DNA of 64,000 bases from Ralstonia sp. 25mfcol4.1 (GTDB lineage: Bacteria; Pseudomonadota; Gammaproteobacteria; Burkholderiales; Burkholderiaceae), in the NCBI RefSeq assembly GCF_900104095.1, contig NZ_FNJO01000020.1:1-64000 (forward strand). Direction: 5' to 3'. Position 1 is the stretch's first letter. Each line of letters begins with the position of its first letter. Positions 42,622-51,336 of the stretch are shown one piece after another. Position numbers and translations under genes: made by a program. The notes beneath the pieces were generated by a model, which worked only from the letters and a program-made list of their open reading frames with translations, did no database searches and had not been told where the DNA came from.

Positions 42622-42737
42622 GGGCCGGTTTGTCGCAGTGGTCCCCTGGCACAAGAACGTTCCTGGAAGGCACTCCGCACGTGCGCTCCTGGGGCGGATT
42701 TCGTCCCGGGCGTGCATCCGATGCAGAGTGGTTGGCG

Positions 42738-43319
42738 ATGCAAGACTTGGGTATCGCATTCCAGACGGCAGTAGGTGACACCGGCGGAAATCCCGGCGGA
42801 CGCACCCCCTTGCCGGACAATGACTGGCTGATGAAGCGGAATTGTTCGCTCTCTCCGCGCCAGGTCGGCTGGTTCTACTTCTCCATCGCATGTTTATCCA
42901 TTGCCATCGCGGCGTTTCTGACCGTGTGGCATGGGGCCTGGCTCGTGCTGCCGTTTGCTGGCCTGGAACTGACCGGGCTGGGGATTGCCCTGCTGGCGTA
43001 TGCGCGCCATGCGACGGATCATGAACGCGTGAGTGTGACCGACGGCATGCTGGTCGTGGAGACAGCCAGCGCCAGTCGGGTCACGCGGGAAGTATTCAAT
43101 CCACAGTGGGTGCGGATTGAACTGGGTGAATCGTTCCGGGCGCTCGTGATTCTGCGGTCGGGCAAGCGCACCGTGCGGGTGGGGTCGTATCTGGACCCGC
43201 ACCGGCGGCGCAAGTTCGCGCAGGAGCTCGCGGCGGCCCTGCATGACGTCCGGACCGGACGTGGTGCGGGGCAGGGCGGGGACAGATTTGAATCTGTAAA
43301 TTGGGTAGATAAACAATGA
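42738..43319 (+). CDS. DUF2244 membrane protein, first gene of the cox operon
   Basis: About 193 residues. After roughly 30 variable residues, the DUF2244 domain begins (WLMKRNCSLSPRQVGWFYFSIACLSI) with two membrane helices near 42-62 and 68-88, then a soluble part (ERVSVTDGMLVVET...FNPQWVRIELGE). The family is common next to cytochrome c oxidase genes, function unknown. ATG 42738 is my choice; the frame continues to a TTG at 42630, and ATG 42831 (MKRN...) would also work. The stop overlaps the ctaC start (ATGA), a sign of coupling. Confidence 0.78.
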   Translation: MQDLGIAFQTAVGDTGGNPGGRTPLPDNDWLMKRNCSLSPRQVGWFYFSIACLSIAIAAFLTVWHGAWLVLPFAGLELTGLGIALLAYARHATDHERVSVTDGMLVVETASASRVTREVFNPQWVRIELGESFRALVILRSGKRTVRVGSYLDPHRRRKFAQELAAALHDVRTGRGAGQGGDRFESVNWVDKQ

Positions 43320-44581
43320 AAATGTGGAAGAAGGCATCCGCAGCATGTCTTGCAGGCACGTCCCTGCTTGTCAGCCAGGCGGCCTCCGCGGTCAGTGACA
43401 TGCCGGGTGGCCCAGCCGTCCGACAGCTGAACCTGGCCGAACCCGTTACAAAGATCGCCGAACAGATTCACTGGCTGAACTGGATGATGCTGATCATCTG
43501 CACGGTGATCTTCATCGCCGTGTTCGGCGTGATGTTCTATTCCATCTTCAAGCACCGGAAGAGCAAGGGCGCGAAGTCGGCCTCGTTCCACGAGAGCATC
43601 ACCGTGGAAGTGGTCTGGACCATCGTGCCGTTCCTGATCGTGATCGCCATGGCGCTGCCGGCGACCAAGACCGTGGTGGCGATGAAGGACACCACGAACT
43701 CCGACATCACGATCAAGGCCACCGGCTACCAGTGGAAATGGGGGTACGACTACCTCAAGGGCCAGGGCGAGGGCATCTCGTTCGTGTCCACGCTGACCAC
43801 GCCGCGCGAGCAGATCAACAACCAGCAGGAAAAGTCGAACACCTACCTGATGGAGGTGGACAACGAGCTGGTGGTGCCCGTCAACAAGAAGATCCGCATC
43901 GTCACGACCGCCAATGACGTGATCCACGCCTGGATGATCCCGGCGTTCGGCGTCAAGCAGGATGCGATCCCGGGCTTCGTGCGCGACACCTGGTTCCGCG
44001 CCGAGAAGACCGGCGTCTACCGTGGCCAGTGCGCCGAGCTGTGCGGCAAGGAACACGCGTTCATGCCGATCGTGGTGCGCGTGGTGTCCGATGGCGAATA
44101 CGCCAAGTGGGTCGACGACAAGAAGAAGCTGATGGCCGCGGCCGCCGACGATCCCAACAAGACCTGGACGCTGGACGAGATCAAGGTGCGCGGCGAGAAG
44201 GTCTACGCCGCCAACTGCGCGGTCTGCCACCAGCCGACCGGCAAGGGCGCGGGCGCGTTCCCGGCGCTGGACGGCTCCAAGGTCGTCAACGGCCCGAAGG
44301 CTGGCCAGATGCACATCCTGCTGGAAGGCAAGGGCGGCATGCCGTCGTGGAAGCAGCTCTCGGATACCGAGCTGGCCGCGGTCATGACGTACACGCGTAA
44401 CAGCTGGAGCAACAAGACCGGCGAAGTGATCCAGCCGGCGGACTTCTCGCAAGCCCGCGCAGGCAAGTTCCCGGAAGGCGGCGGCGCACAGGCCGCAGCC
44501 GGCGACACGGCCCCCAAGAAGGCCGCCACGCCGACCAACGACAAGCAGGCCAGCCTCGCGGGCAACCGCGTCGCAGGCTGA
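43316..44581 (+). CDS. ctaC: Cytochrome c oxidase subunit II with fused cytochrome c domain
   Basis: A 421-residue subunit. Signal peptide (about 1-25), two membrane helices (around 55-80 and 95-118), a cupredoxin domain with the CuA ligands in GQCAELCGKEHAFM (Cys239, Cys243, His247, Met250), and a C-terminal cytochrome c with CAVCH (301-305) binding haem c. This caa3-type layout lets the enzyme take electrons from cytochrome c at the fused domain. Overlaps the DUF2244 stop; ctaD is 42 bp downstream. Confidence 0.95.
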   Translation: MKMWKKASAACLAGTSLLVSQAASAVSDMPGGPAVRQLNLAEPVTKIAEQIHWLNWMMLIICTVIFIAVFGVMFYSIFKHRKSKGAKSASFHESITVEVVWTIVPFLIVIAMALPATKTVVAMKDTTNSDITIKATGYQWKWGYDYLKGQGEGISFVSTLTTPREQINNQQEKSNTYLMEVDNELVVPVNKKIRIVTTANDVIHAWMIPAFGVKQDAIPGFVRDTWFRAEKTGVYRGQCAELCGKEHAFMPIVVRVVSDGEYAKWVDDKKKLMAAAADDPNKTWTLDEIKVRGEKVYAANCAVCHQPTGKGAGAFPALDGSKVVNGPKAGQMHILLEGKGGMPSWKQLSDTELAAVMTYTRNSWSNKTGEVIQPADFSQARAGKFPEGGGAQAAAGDTAPKKAATPTNDKQASLAGNRVAG

Positions 44582-44623
44582 CCCGCGGCAGCCCCGCATT
44601 CAGGAATTGATGGAGTCATTGCG

Positions 44624-46255
44624 ATGAGTACCGCTACCCCGGAGACACTGGGCCATCCGCACGACCACGCGCACGATCACGACCATGGTCACGGCCATGA
44701 CGATCACGCGCACGATCATCCGCATGGCTGGCGCCGCTGGCTGTTCGCGACCAACCACAAGGACATCGGCACGCTGTACCTGCTGTTCTCGTTCACGATG
44801 CTGCTGTCGGGCGGCGCGCTGGCACTGCTGATCCGCCTGGAGCTGTTCGAGCCGGGCCTGCAGTTCTTCCGCCCCGAACTGTTCAACCAGTTCACCACGA
44901 TGCACGGCCTGATCATGGTGTTCGGCGCGATCATGCCGGCGTTCGTGGGCTTTGCGAACTGGATGATCCCGCTGCAGATCGGCGCCTCGGACATGGCCTT
45001 CGCGCGCATGAACAACTTCAGCTTCTGGCTGATGCCGCCGGCCGCGCTGCTGCTGGTGGGCTCGTTCTTCGCCCCGGGCGGCGCCACCGCCGCAGGCTGG
45101 ACGCTCTACGCGCCGCTGTCGGTGCAGATGGGCCCCGGCATGGACATGGCCATCTTCGCCATGCACATCATGGGCGCGTCGTCGATCATGGGCTCGATCA
45201 ACATCATCGTGACCATCCTCAACATGCGCGCCCCCGGCATGACGCTGATGAAGATGCCGATGTTTTGCTGGACGTGGCTGATCACCGCCTACCTGCTGAT
45301 CGCCGTGATGCCGGTGCTGGCTGGCGCCATTACGATGGTGCTGACCGACCGCCACTTCGGCACGAGCTTCTTTTCGGCCGCCGGCGGCGGTGACCCCGTG
45401 ATGTACCAGCACATCTTCTGGTTCTTCGGGCATCCCGAGGTCTACATCATGATCCTGCCGGCGTTCGGCATCATCTCGCACGTGGTGCCGGCCTTCGCGC
45501 GCAAGCGCCTGTTCGGCTACAGCTCGATGGTGTACGCCACGGCGTCGATCGCCATCCTGTCGTTCATCGTGTGGGCCCACCACATGTTCACCACGGGCAT
45601 GCCGGTGACGGGCCAGCTGTTCTTCATGTACGCGACGATGCTGATCGCGGTGCCCACGGCCGTGAAGATCTTCAACTGGATTGCCACGATGTGGCGCGGC
45701 TCGATGACGTTCGAGACCCCGATGCTGTTCGCGATCGGCTTCATCTTCGTGTTCACGATCGGCGGTTTCACGGGCCTGATGCCGGCCGTCGCCCCGATCG
45801 ACATCCAGCTGCAGGACACGTATTTCATCGTGGCGCACTTCCACTACGTGCTGGTGGCGGGCTCGCTGTTCGCGCTGTTCGCGGGCTTCTACTACTGGGG
45901 TCCGAAGTGGAGCGGGTTCATGTACGACGAGATGCGCGGCAAGATCCATTTCTGGGGCTCGCTGATCTTCTTCAACGTGACCTTCTTCCCGATGCACTTC
46001 CTGGGCCTGGCCGGCATGCCCCGTCGCTATGCCGACTACCCGACCCAGTTCACGGACTTCAACGCCGTGGCGTCGCTGGGCGCGCTGGGCTTCGGCCTGA
46101 TGCAGGTGTACTTCTTCTTCGCCGTGGTGCTGCCGTCGTACCGTGGCGGCCAGGCCGCCGGCGACAAGCCGTGGGATGGCGCCGAAGGCCTGGAGTGGAC
46201 CGTGCCGTCGCCGGCCCCGTTCCACACCTTCGAAGAGCCGCCGGTGGTGAAGTAA
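44624..46255 (+). CDS. ctaD: Cytochrome c oxidase subunit I, His-rich N-terminus
   Basis: A 543-residue haem-copper oxidase subunit with the usual 12 membrane helices. Haem a/a3 and CuB ligands lie in TTMHGLIMVFGAI, FGHPEVYIMILPAFG, AHHMFTTG and HFHYVLVAGS; the K- and D-channel residues look normal. It reduces O2 to water and pumps protons. The first 35 residues are unusual: 12 His in 24 residues (11-34), mixed with Asp, before WRRWLFATNHKDIG. This may bind copper or other metals. In an operon with ctaC and ctaG. Confidence 0.95.
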   Translation: MSTATPETLGHPHDHAHDHDHGHGHDDHAHDHPHGWRRWLFATNHKDIGTLYLLFSFTMLLSGGALALLIRLELFEPGLQFFRPELFNQFTTMHGLIMVFGAIMPAFVGFANWMIPLQIGASDMAFARMNNFSFWLMPPAALLLVGSFFAPGGATAAGWTLYAPLSVQMGPGMDMAIFAMHIMGASSIMGSINIIVTILNMRAPGMTLMKMPMFCWTWLITAYLLIAVMPVLAGAITMVLTDRHFGTSFFSAAGGGDPVMYQHIFWFFGHPEVYIMILPAFGIISHVVPAFARKRLFGYSSMVYATASIAILSFIVWAHHMFTTGMPVTGQLFFMYATMLIAVPTAVKIFNWIATMWRGSMTFETPMLFAIGFIFVFTIGGFTGLMPAVAPIDIQLQDTYFIVAHFHYVLVAGSLFALFAGFYYWGPKWSGFMYDEMRGKIHFWGSLIFFNVTFFPMHFLGLAGMPRRYADYPTQFTDFNAVASLGALGFGLMQVYFFFAVVLPSYRGGQAAGDKPWDGAEGLEWTVPSPAPFHTFEEPPVVK

Positions 46256-46344
46256 GCGCAGGCGCGTCGTAGTTTTACGAAATATTGCGAAGTAGCGCGA
46301 ACCGGCCGGGCGCCCACGGGTGTCCGGCCAGCGAGACCCGAATC

Positions 46345-46491
46345 ATGCAGCCCTCAGCAAAAAGCCCGTCGCAACTGGAACGCCAAGCCAGCCAGAAAGC
46401 CGCCAACCGGCGCCTGGGATGGATTCTGTTGTCAGTGGCGTTGGTTTTTTTCCTGGGATTTGTAGCCAAGATGAAGTTCCTTGGCGGCTGA
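46345..46491 (+). CDS. Small cytochrome oxidase assembly protein
   Basis: A 48-residue single-span membrane protein: a charged N-terminal stretch (QLERQASQKAANRR), then the helix LGWILLSVALVFFLGFVA, and a short basic tail. Small proteins like this lie between ctaD and ctaG in beta-proteobacteria and are annotated as oxidase assembly factors; the role is inferred from location. ATG 46345 is preferred to an earlier in-frame ATG at 46285. Confidence 0.75.
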   Translation: MQPSAKSPSQLERQASQKAANRRLGWILLSVALVFFLGFVAKMKFLGG

Positions 46492-46527
46492 TCCGATAAA
46501 AAACAAGGCAATAGCCGGAGACAAGGC

Positions 46528-47127
46528 GTGGACGCGCAGGACAAAGCCCTCGAAAAGCGTTTCAACCGCGGGATGATGATGCGGCTGCTGGTCGTGGTGA
46601 CGCTGATGTTCGGCTTTGGCTACGCGCTGGTGCCGCTGTACAAGGCGATCTGCGACATCACCGGCCTGAACGTGGTGACCACGCGCGACCTGTATGGCGC
46701 CGGCGCCGCGGTAAAAAATACCCAGGTCGACACGACCCGCACGATTACCGTGGAGTTCGACTCGAATGCGCGCGGCCCCTTTGCGTTCCGGCCGGTCAGG
46801 CATTCGATGGAGGTGCACCCGGGCGAGCTGACGACGATCGTCTACGAAGTGGCCAATGGCCAGTCGCGCGACATCTCGGCGCAGGCGATCCCGAGCTACG
46901 CGCCCAAGCAGGCCACGGAGTATTTCAAGAAGGTGGAGTGCTTCTGCTTCAAGCAGCAGACGCTCAAGGCGAACGAGGCGCGCGAGATGCCGGTGGTCTT
47001 CGTGGTGGATCCGAAGCTGCCGAAGGATGTGAAGGTCATCACGCTGTCGTACACGTTCTTCGAGATCGGCACGCCGGTGGCGCAGGCGCCGGAAGCCGGG
47101 GTGACGGCAACGCAGCAGGGCAGTTGA
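46528..47127 (+). CDS. ctaG: Cytochrome c oxidase assembly protein CtaG/Cox11
   Basis: A 199-residue copper chaperone that fills CuB of subunit I. It starts with GTG and one membrane helix (about 17-38), followed by a periplasmic immunoglobulin-like domain with the copper-binding Cys-Phe-Cys motif at 138-140 (VECFCFKQQTL) and a conserved MPVVFVVDPKLP end. Located between ctaD and ctaE, in the typical order. Confidence 0.93.
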   Translation: MDAQDKALEKRFNRGMMMRLLVVVTLMFGFGYALVPLYKAICDITGLNVVTTRDLYGAGAAVKNTQVDTTRTITVEFDSNARGPFAFRPVRHSMEVHPGELTTIVYEVANGQSRDISAQAIPSYAPKQATEYFKKVECFCFKQQTLKANEAREMPVVFVVDPKLPKDVKVITLSYTFFEIGTPVAQAPEAGVTATQQGS

Positions 47128-47138
47128 GGAGGCTGGGC

Positions 47139-47354
47139 ATGGCGACGGATGATCCGGTACATCGCAAGGCGTCATTCGTCCAGACGGTGCGCGCGGTGTT
47201 GTGGTCGTTCATCGGGCTGCGCAAGGGGTCGGAGCACGAATCCGACATGGCGCGGCTGAACCCGGTGCATGTGATCATCGCCGGGCTGATCGCGGCAGCG
47301 GTGTTCGTGGCGGTATTGATCGCCATCGTGCGCGTCGTGGTCAGCCAGGCATAG
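47139..47354 (+). CDS. DUF2970 family membrane protein
   Basis: A 71-residue protein with a conserved soluble start (FVQTVRAVLWSFIGLRKGSEHESDMARLNPVHVI) and a single C-terminal helix (IIAGLIAAAVFVAVLIAIVRVVV). This is the DUF2970 pattern, seen in oxidase operons of beta-proteobacteria. GAGGAGG stands before ATG 47139. The role is unknown, probably assembly or stability. Confidence 0.8.
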   Translation: MATDDPVHRKASFVQTVRAVLWSFIGLRKGSEHESDMARLNPVHVIIAGLIAAAVFVAVLIAIVRVVVSQA

Positions 47355-47450
47355 CAGGGCAGCAGATACAAAGCGAGCACGCCGCCGGCCAGATGTCGGG
47401 GCCGGACGGGCGAAAAACATGAATCGAGACTTTGAGCTGGAGATAGAAGA

Positions 47451-48311
47451 ATGAGTGCGAATCGCGCAAACGCCCCGTACTACTTCGTGCCGGGCCCGTC
47501 GCGCCATCCGATCACGGCGGCATTCGGCCTGCTGATGACCGGCGCGGGAGCCGCCGGTTGGGTCAACGGGCAGCCGTGGGCGCCGTACCTGTGCGGCTTC
47601 GGGCTGATCTGGTTCCTGTTCGTGCTCAAGAGCTGGTTCGGCGATGCCATCGGCGAATCCGAGGGCGGGCTGTACGGCAAGAACATCGACGTGTCGTTCC
47701 GCTGGTCGATGGGCTGGTTCATCTTCTCGGAGGTGATGTTCTTCGCGGCGTTCTTCGGCGCGCTGTTCTACGCCCGCACCATCGCCATGCCGTGGCTGGG
47801 CGACCTGAACAACAAGATCATCTGGCCGGACTTCTCGGCCGTGTGGCCGAACACGGGCCCGGCGGGCACCGTGGAGACCTTCCAGACCATGGGGCCGTGG
47901 CCGATCCCGACGATCAACACGGCGCTGCTGCTGACGTCGGGCGTGACGCTGACCTGGGCGCACCACGCGCTGCTGGCCGGCAAGCGCAACCAGCTGATCC
48001 AGGGCCTGGTGCTGACCATCCTGCTGGGCGCGATCTTCATGTGCCTGCAGGTCTACGAATACATGCACGCCTACCACGAGCTGAACCTGAAGCTCACGTC
48101 GGGCGTCTATGGTTCGACGTTCTTCCTGCTCACCGGCTTCCACGGCTTCCACGTGACGATGGGCGCGATCATGCTGGCCGTGGTGCTGGGCCGCGTGCTC
48201 AAGGGCCACTTCACGCCGGATCACCACTTCGCGTTCGAAGGCGCCGCCTGGTACTGGCACTTCGTGGACGTGGTCTGGCTGGGCCTGTACGTGGTCGTGT
48301 ACTGGTTGTAG
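47451..48311 (+). CDS. ctaE: Cytochrome c oxidase subunit III
   Basis: A 286-residue subunit with seven membrane helices. The start YYFVPGPSRHPITAAFG, EVMFFAAFFGALFYAR, the long loop after it, TLTWAHHALLAG and the C-terminal HFVDVVWLGLYVVVYWL are family landmarks. Subunit III stabilises the proton-pumping core and lipid contacts. It is the last structural gene on this transcript and is followed by a repeat and a bidirectional terminator. Confidence 0.95.
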   Translation: MSANRANAPYYFVPGPSRHPITAAFGLLMTGAGAAGWVNGQPWAPYLCGFGLIWFLFVLKSWFGDAIGESEGGLYGKNIDVSFRWSMGWFIFSEVMFFAAFFGALFYARTIAMPWLGDLNNKIIWPDFSAVWPNTGPAGTVETFQTMGPWPIPTINTALLLTSGVTLTWAHHALLAGKRNQLIQGLVLTILLGAIFMCLQVYEYMHAYHELNLKLTSGVYGSTFFLLTGFHGFHVTMGAIMLAVVLGRVLKGHFTPDHHFAFEGAAWYWHFVDVVWLGLYVVVYWL

Positions 48312-48328
48312 GACCGGGTGGGTTTTCT

Positions 48329-48368
48329 ACCCTCTCCGCCAACCGCTCTCCCGCGCGGCGGGAGAGCG
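48329..48368. repeat. Single copy of the CCCTCTCC-type element
   Basis: ACCCTCTCCGCC... then CGCGGCGGGAGAGCG, just after ctaE. It is the same family as the inverted pairs at 361-485 and 39012-39164, but here one copy only, followed by the terminator at 48389. Confidence 0.6.
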
Positions 48369-48388
48369 AAGCCAGCCAGCCACAAACG

Positions 48389-48426
48389 AAAAGCGCCGCG
48401 TGAGGTCAGTCTCAGCGGCGCTTTTT
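48389..48426. terminator. Bidirectional terminator between ctaE and the DUF2909 gene
   Basis: AGCGCCGC (48392-48399) pairs with GCGGCGCT (48415-48422), with A and T tracts on the two sides. It serves the convergent genes on both strands. Confidence 0.85.
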
Positions 48427-48444
48427 GTTTGGTATCCCGGCGGC

Positions 48445-48654
48445 TCAGGGCGACATGTGGATGCCGGTGCTCTGAATCCAGCCCATCCAGTGCGAGAACA
48501 GGATGAACAGGAACAGTGCGATCGAGAAGCCGACGCGCAGCATCAGCGAGCGCATCATGTTGGGGGTGCGGCCACGGTCGCGCATCATGAAGAACAGCGC
48601 GGACGCCAGGCTGCCGATGATCAGGATGAAGGCGACGATGATGACAAAGCGCAT
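48445..48654 (-). CDS. DUF2909-type twin transmembrane protein
   Basis: A 69-residue protein with two membrane helices (about 3-23 and 38-60) joined by a basic loop (MRDRGRTPNMMRSLMLR). It belongs to the small twin-transmembrane DUF2909 group found beside oxidase genes. It faces ctaE and is divergent from SURF1 with 57 bp between. Function unknown. Confidence 0.78.
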   Translation of the reverse strand: MRFVIIVAFILIIGSLASALFFMMRDRGRTPNMMRSLMLRVGFSIALFLFILFSHWMGWIQSTGIHMSP

Positions 48655-48711
48655 GTGGGGGCTCTTTTCGGCAAGCGCCCATTATGGCATCGCCGCCGCC
48701 GGAGGAAACCC

Positions 48712-49473
48712 GTGACGACCCGCAGGCGGTGGCGCGCGCCGGGCGCGGTGCCGATGATTGCCGCGCTGGTCGTGATCGCGGTGACCTGCGCGCTGGGCAA
48801 CTGGCAACTGGGCCGCGCGCACGAGAAGACCGACCGCGCCGCGCGGCTGGCGGCGCTGGCGGCCCAGGCGCCGGACGATCTGAAGGCAGGGCAGGCCGAC
48901 GCCGCCGCGCTGGTGGATCGCCAAGTGCGGGCACGGGGCAGCTTCGACGACAGTCGCACCGTGCTGCTGGACAACCGGCCGCATGGCAACGGCGCCGACA
49001 GCCGTGCCGGATTTCTGGTGCTGACGCCGCTGCGGCTGGTCGATGGCGGGCAGGTGCTGGTGCTGCGCGGCTGGCTGCCGCGCGACGCGCAGGACCGCAC
49101 GCGCATCGCGCCCTTCCCGACGCCGGCCGGCGAAGTCACCGTCGAAGGCACCGCGCTTGCCGCCGTGCCGCGCGTGTACAGCCTGGGCCAGGACCCCGCC
49201 GCGGAGGCCGGCCGCAAGATACGTCAGAATATCGACCTCGCCGCGTATGCGCGTGAGATCGGTACGCCACTGCTGCCAGTGGTGCTGGAACAGTCGGGCG
49301 ATACGGGCGATGGCCTGGCGCGCGACTGGGCGCCGGCCGATTTTGGCGCCGACCGCCACTATGGCTACGCCGCGCAGTGGTTCGGCCTGGCCGCGCTGAC
49401 CGTGGTGCTGGTGGCCGTGCTGGGCTGGCGCCGCGCCCGGCGCGATGCCGGGCCGGCCACGGCCGCCGAATGA
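48712..49473 (+). CDS. SURF1 family oxidase assembly protein
   Basis: A 253-residue protein with one membrane helix at each end (about 15-31 and 225-243) and a periplasmic domain between them. LGNWQLGRAHEK, VLLDNRPHGNGADSRAGFLVLTPLRL and the PAEAGRKIRQNIDLAAYA region match SURF1 (Shy1/Surf1), which helps haem a3 insertion. GGAGG lies upstream of GTG 48712. First gene of the second assembly transcript, ahead of the SCO-like gene, ctaA and ctaB. Confidence 0.88.
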   Translation: MTTRRRWRAPGAVPMIAALVVIAVTCALGNWQLGRAHEKTDRAARLAALAAQAPDDLKAGQADAAALVDRQVRARGSFDDSRTVLLDNRPHGNGADSRAGFLVLTPLRLVDGGQVLVLRGWLPRDAQDRTRIAPFPTPAGEVTVEGTALAAVPRVYSLGQDPAAEAGRKIRQNIDLAAYAREIGTPLLPVVLEQSGDTGDGLARDWAPADFGADRHYGYAAQWFGLAALTVVLVAVLGWRRARRDAGPATAAE

Positions 49474-49500
49474 CCCGAGAGTGATCAGATTGATCGAACG

Positions 49501-50157
49501 ATGAACGTACAGACATCCCCCATGCCGCAGCAAGATCCCTCGGCCACGCCCGACCCCCGCATCGATGCCCGCACGCGCCGTGGCCGTCTGCAAATGCTGA
49601 TGCTGCTGCTGGTGTGTGCATCGCCGGTGCTGTTCTCGTATTTCACCTATTACGTGATCAAGCCGACCGGCGCCAGCACCAACTATGGCGCGCTGGTGGA
49701 TCCGCAGCGCCCGATGCCGGCCGTCGAACTGGTCAACGAACGCGGCGAGGCCGTGCCGCTGACGTCGATGCGCGGCAAGTGGCTGATGCTGATGACCGAT
49801 CCGTCGGCCTGCGGCGAAGCCTGCGCGCGCAAGCTGTTCACAATGCGCCAGATCCGCGCGGGGCAGGGCGAGGACCGCGAGCGGATCGTGCCGGTCTGGC
49901 TGATCCAGGACGCCGGTAAAGTGGACGATCGGCTATCTACCGCCTACAACGAACCGTATGCCGGCGTGCGCTTCCTGCGCATGGACCGTGCAGCCATCGC
50001 ACAATGGCTGCCGGCCGAGCAAGGCGGCCGCGTCGAGGACGCGATCTTCCTGGTCGATCCGCTGGGCAATCTGATGATGCGCTGGCCGAAGGATCCCGAC
50101 CCGAAGAAGGTGAGCGGGGACCTGAAGAAGCTGCTCAAGTATTCGCGCATCGGCTGA
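49501..50157 (+). CDS. SCO-like membrane protein with CxxxC motif
   Basis: A 218-residue protein: a membrane helix at about 31-52, then a thioredoxin-like domain with DPSACGEACARKLF, giving Cys104 and Cys108 in the CxxxC spacing of SCO copper chaperones. The rest (IVPVWLIQDAG... VEDAIFLVDPLGNLMMRWPKDPDPKKV) keeps the fold, but the usual SCO His I would look for near the end is not clear. It lies between SURF1 and ctaA, so a role in copper delivery or disulfide handling for the oxidase is probable. The classical SCO1 is encoded separately at 52367. Confidence 0.78.
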   Translation: MNVQTSPMPQQDPSATPDPRIDARTRRGRLQMLMLLLVCASPVLFSYFTYYVIKPTGASTNYGALVDPQRPMPAVELVNERGEAVPLTSMRGKWLMLMTDPSACGEACARKLFTMRQIRAGQGEDRERIVPVWLIQDAGKVDDRLSTAYNEPYAGVRFLRMDRAAIAQWLPAEQGGRVEDAIFLVDPLGNLMMRWPKDPDPKKVSGDLKKLLKYSRIG

Positions 50158-50232
50158 CGCACGCTGAACCATCCTGTCGCACCGACCGATCCATCCCGAT
50201 CGTTTTTTCATTGAATTACCGGCTGTACCGAA

Positions 50233-51336
50233 ATGCTGCTCCAGCTCGCCATCATCGGCATCCTGATCGCCCTGCTGCCACTGTCCTATGTGATGGTGCG
50301 CGGCAGCCGTGACAAATATCGCAAGCTCGTGTGGATCACGGCGTTCCTGACGCTGGACCTGATCATGTTCGGCAGCTTTACGCGGCTGACCGATTCGGGC
50401 CTGGGATGCCCGGACTGGCCGGGTTGCTATGGCCACTCGAACCCGCACGCGGCAATGGAGCCGATCCGCGCGGCCGAGACGGCGCTGCCGAGCGGCCCGG
50501 TAACGCTGGTCAAGGCCTGGATCGAGATGATCCATCGCTATTTCGCCATGGCGGTTGGCGTGCTGATCATCTCCCTGATGGTGCTGGCGTGGGTGAAGCG
50601 GCGCGAACTCAGGCAGTCGCCATGGTTTGCCACGGGCGTCTTCGTGCTGGTCTGCGTGCAGGGCGCGTTCGGCATGTTCACGGTCACCATGAAGCTGCAG
50701 CCGATCATCGTGGTCACGCACCTGATGCTGGCCATGCTGCTGCTGGCATCGCTGATCTGGCTGGGCTCGCGCAACGATCAGCCGCACGCGGTGGCGCCGC
50801 AGGCGGCGTCGCTGCGCTGGGCGGGGCTGCTGGCGATCGTGCTGCTGGCGGTCCAGATCTTCCTGGGCGGCTGGGTCAGCACCAACTACGCGGTGCTGGC
50901 CTGTACCGACTTCCCGCTCTGTAACGGCCAGCTGGTGCCCGAGATGGACTTCCGCCATGGCTTCACGCTGTGGCGCCAGCTGGGCATGACGGCCGATGGC
51001 GACTACATCCCCCACGCGGCGCTGGTGGCCATCCACTGGGTGCATCGCGGCTTCGCGTTCGTGGTGCTGGGCTACCTGCTGTGGTTCGGCCTGCGCGCCC
51101 GCCGGATGGAAGGGCTGGCGCGTCATGGCAAGTGGCTGCTGGCCGTGCTGGCGCTGCAACTGGCCACCGGGATGTCGAACATCGTGTTCGACTGGCCGCT
51201 GGTGGCGGCCGTGGCACATAACGGCGGAGCAGCCCTGCTGCTGATGCTGTTGCTCCGTCTCAACTACAATATCGGCCTCGCGACCCGCTCCGCAGGCGCC
51301 GCCGCCCAATCCGCAATCGCGGCGCGCGCCACATGA
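50233..51336 (+). CDS. ctaA: Haem A synthase (COX15/CtaA)
   Basis: A 367-residue protein with eight predicted membrane helices. GSFTRLTDSGLGCPDWPGCYG and WIEMIHRYFAMAVGV carry conserved His and acidic residues, repeated in the second half as VLACTDFPLCNGQ and AIHWVHRGFAF. The enzyme oxidises the C8 methyl of haem O to make haem A. Its stop overlaps the ctaB start (ATGA), so both are translated together. Confidence 0.93.
   Translation: MLLQLAIIGILIALLPLSYVMVRGSRDKYRKLVWITAFLTLDLIMFGSFTRLTDSGLGCPDWPGCYGHSNPHAAMEPIRAAETALPSGPVTLVKAWIEMIHRYFAMAVGVLIISLMVLAWVKRRELRQSPWFATGVFVLVCVQGAFGMFTVTMKLQPIIVVTHLMLAMLLLASLIWLGSRNDQPHAVAPQAASLRWAGLLAIVLLAVQIFLGGWVSTNYAVLACTDFPLCNGQLVPEMDFRHGFTLWRQLGMTADGDYIPHAALVAIHWVHRGFAFVVLGYLLWFGLRARRMEGLARHGKWLLAVLALQLATGMSNIVFDWPLVAAVAHNGGAALLLMLLLRLNYNIGLATRSAGAAAQSAIAARAT

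Noticed and set aside
44600..46225. 541-aa minus-strand ORF opposite ctaD
   Set aside because: Extremely His/Arg/Glu-rich mirror of a membrane protein gene; no start signal or motif.
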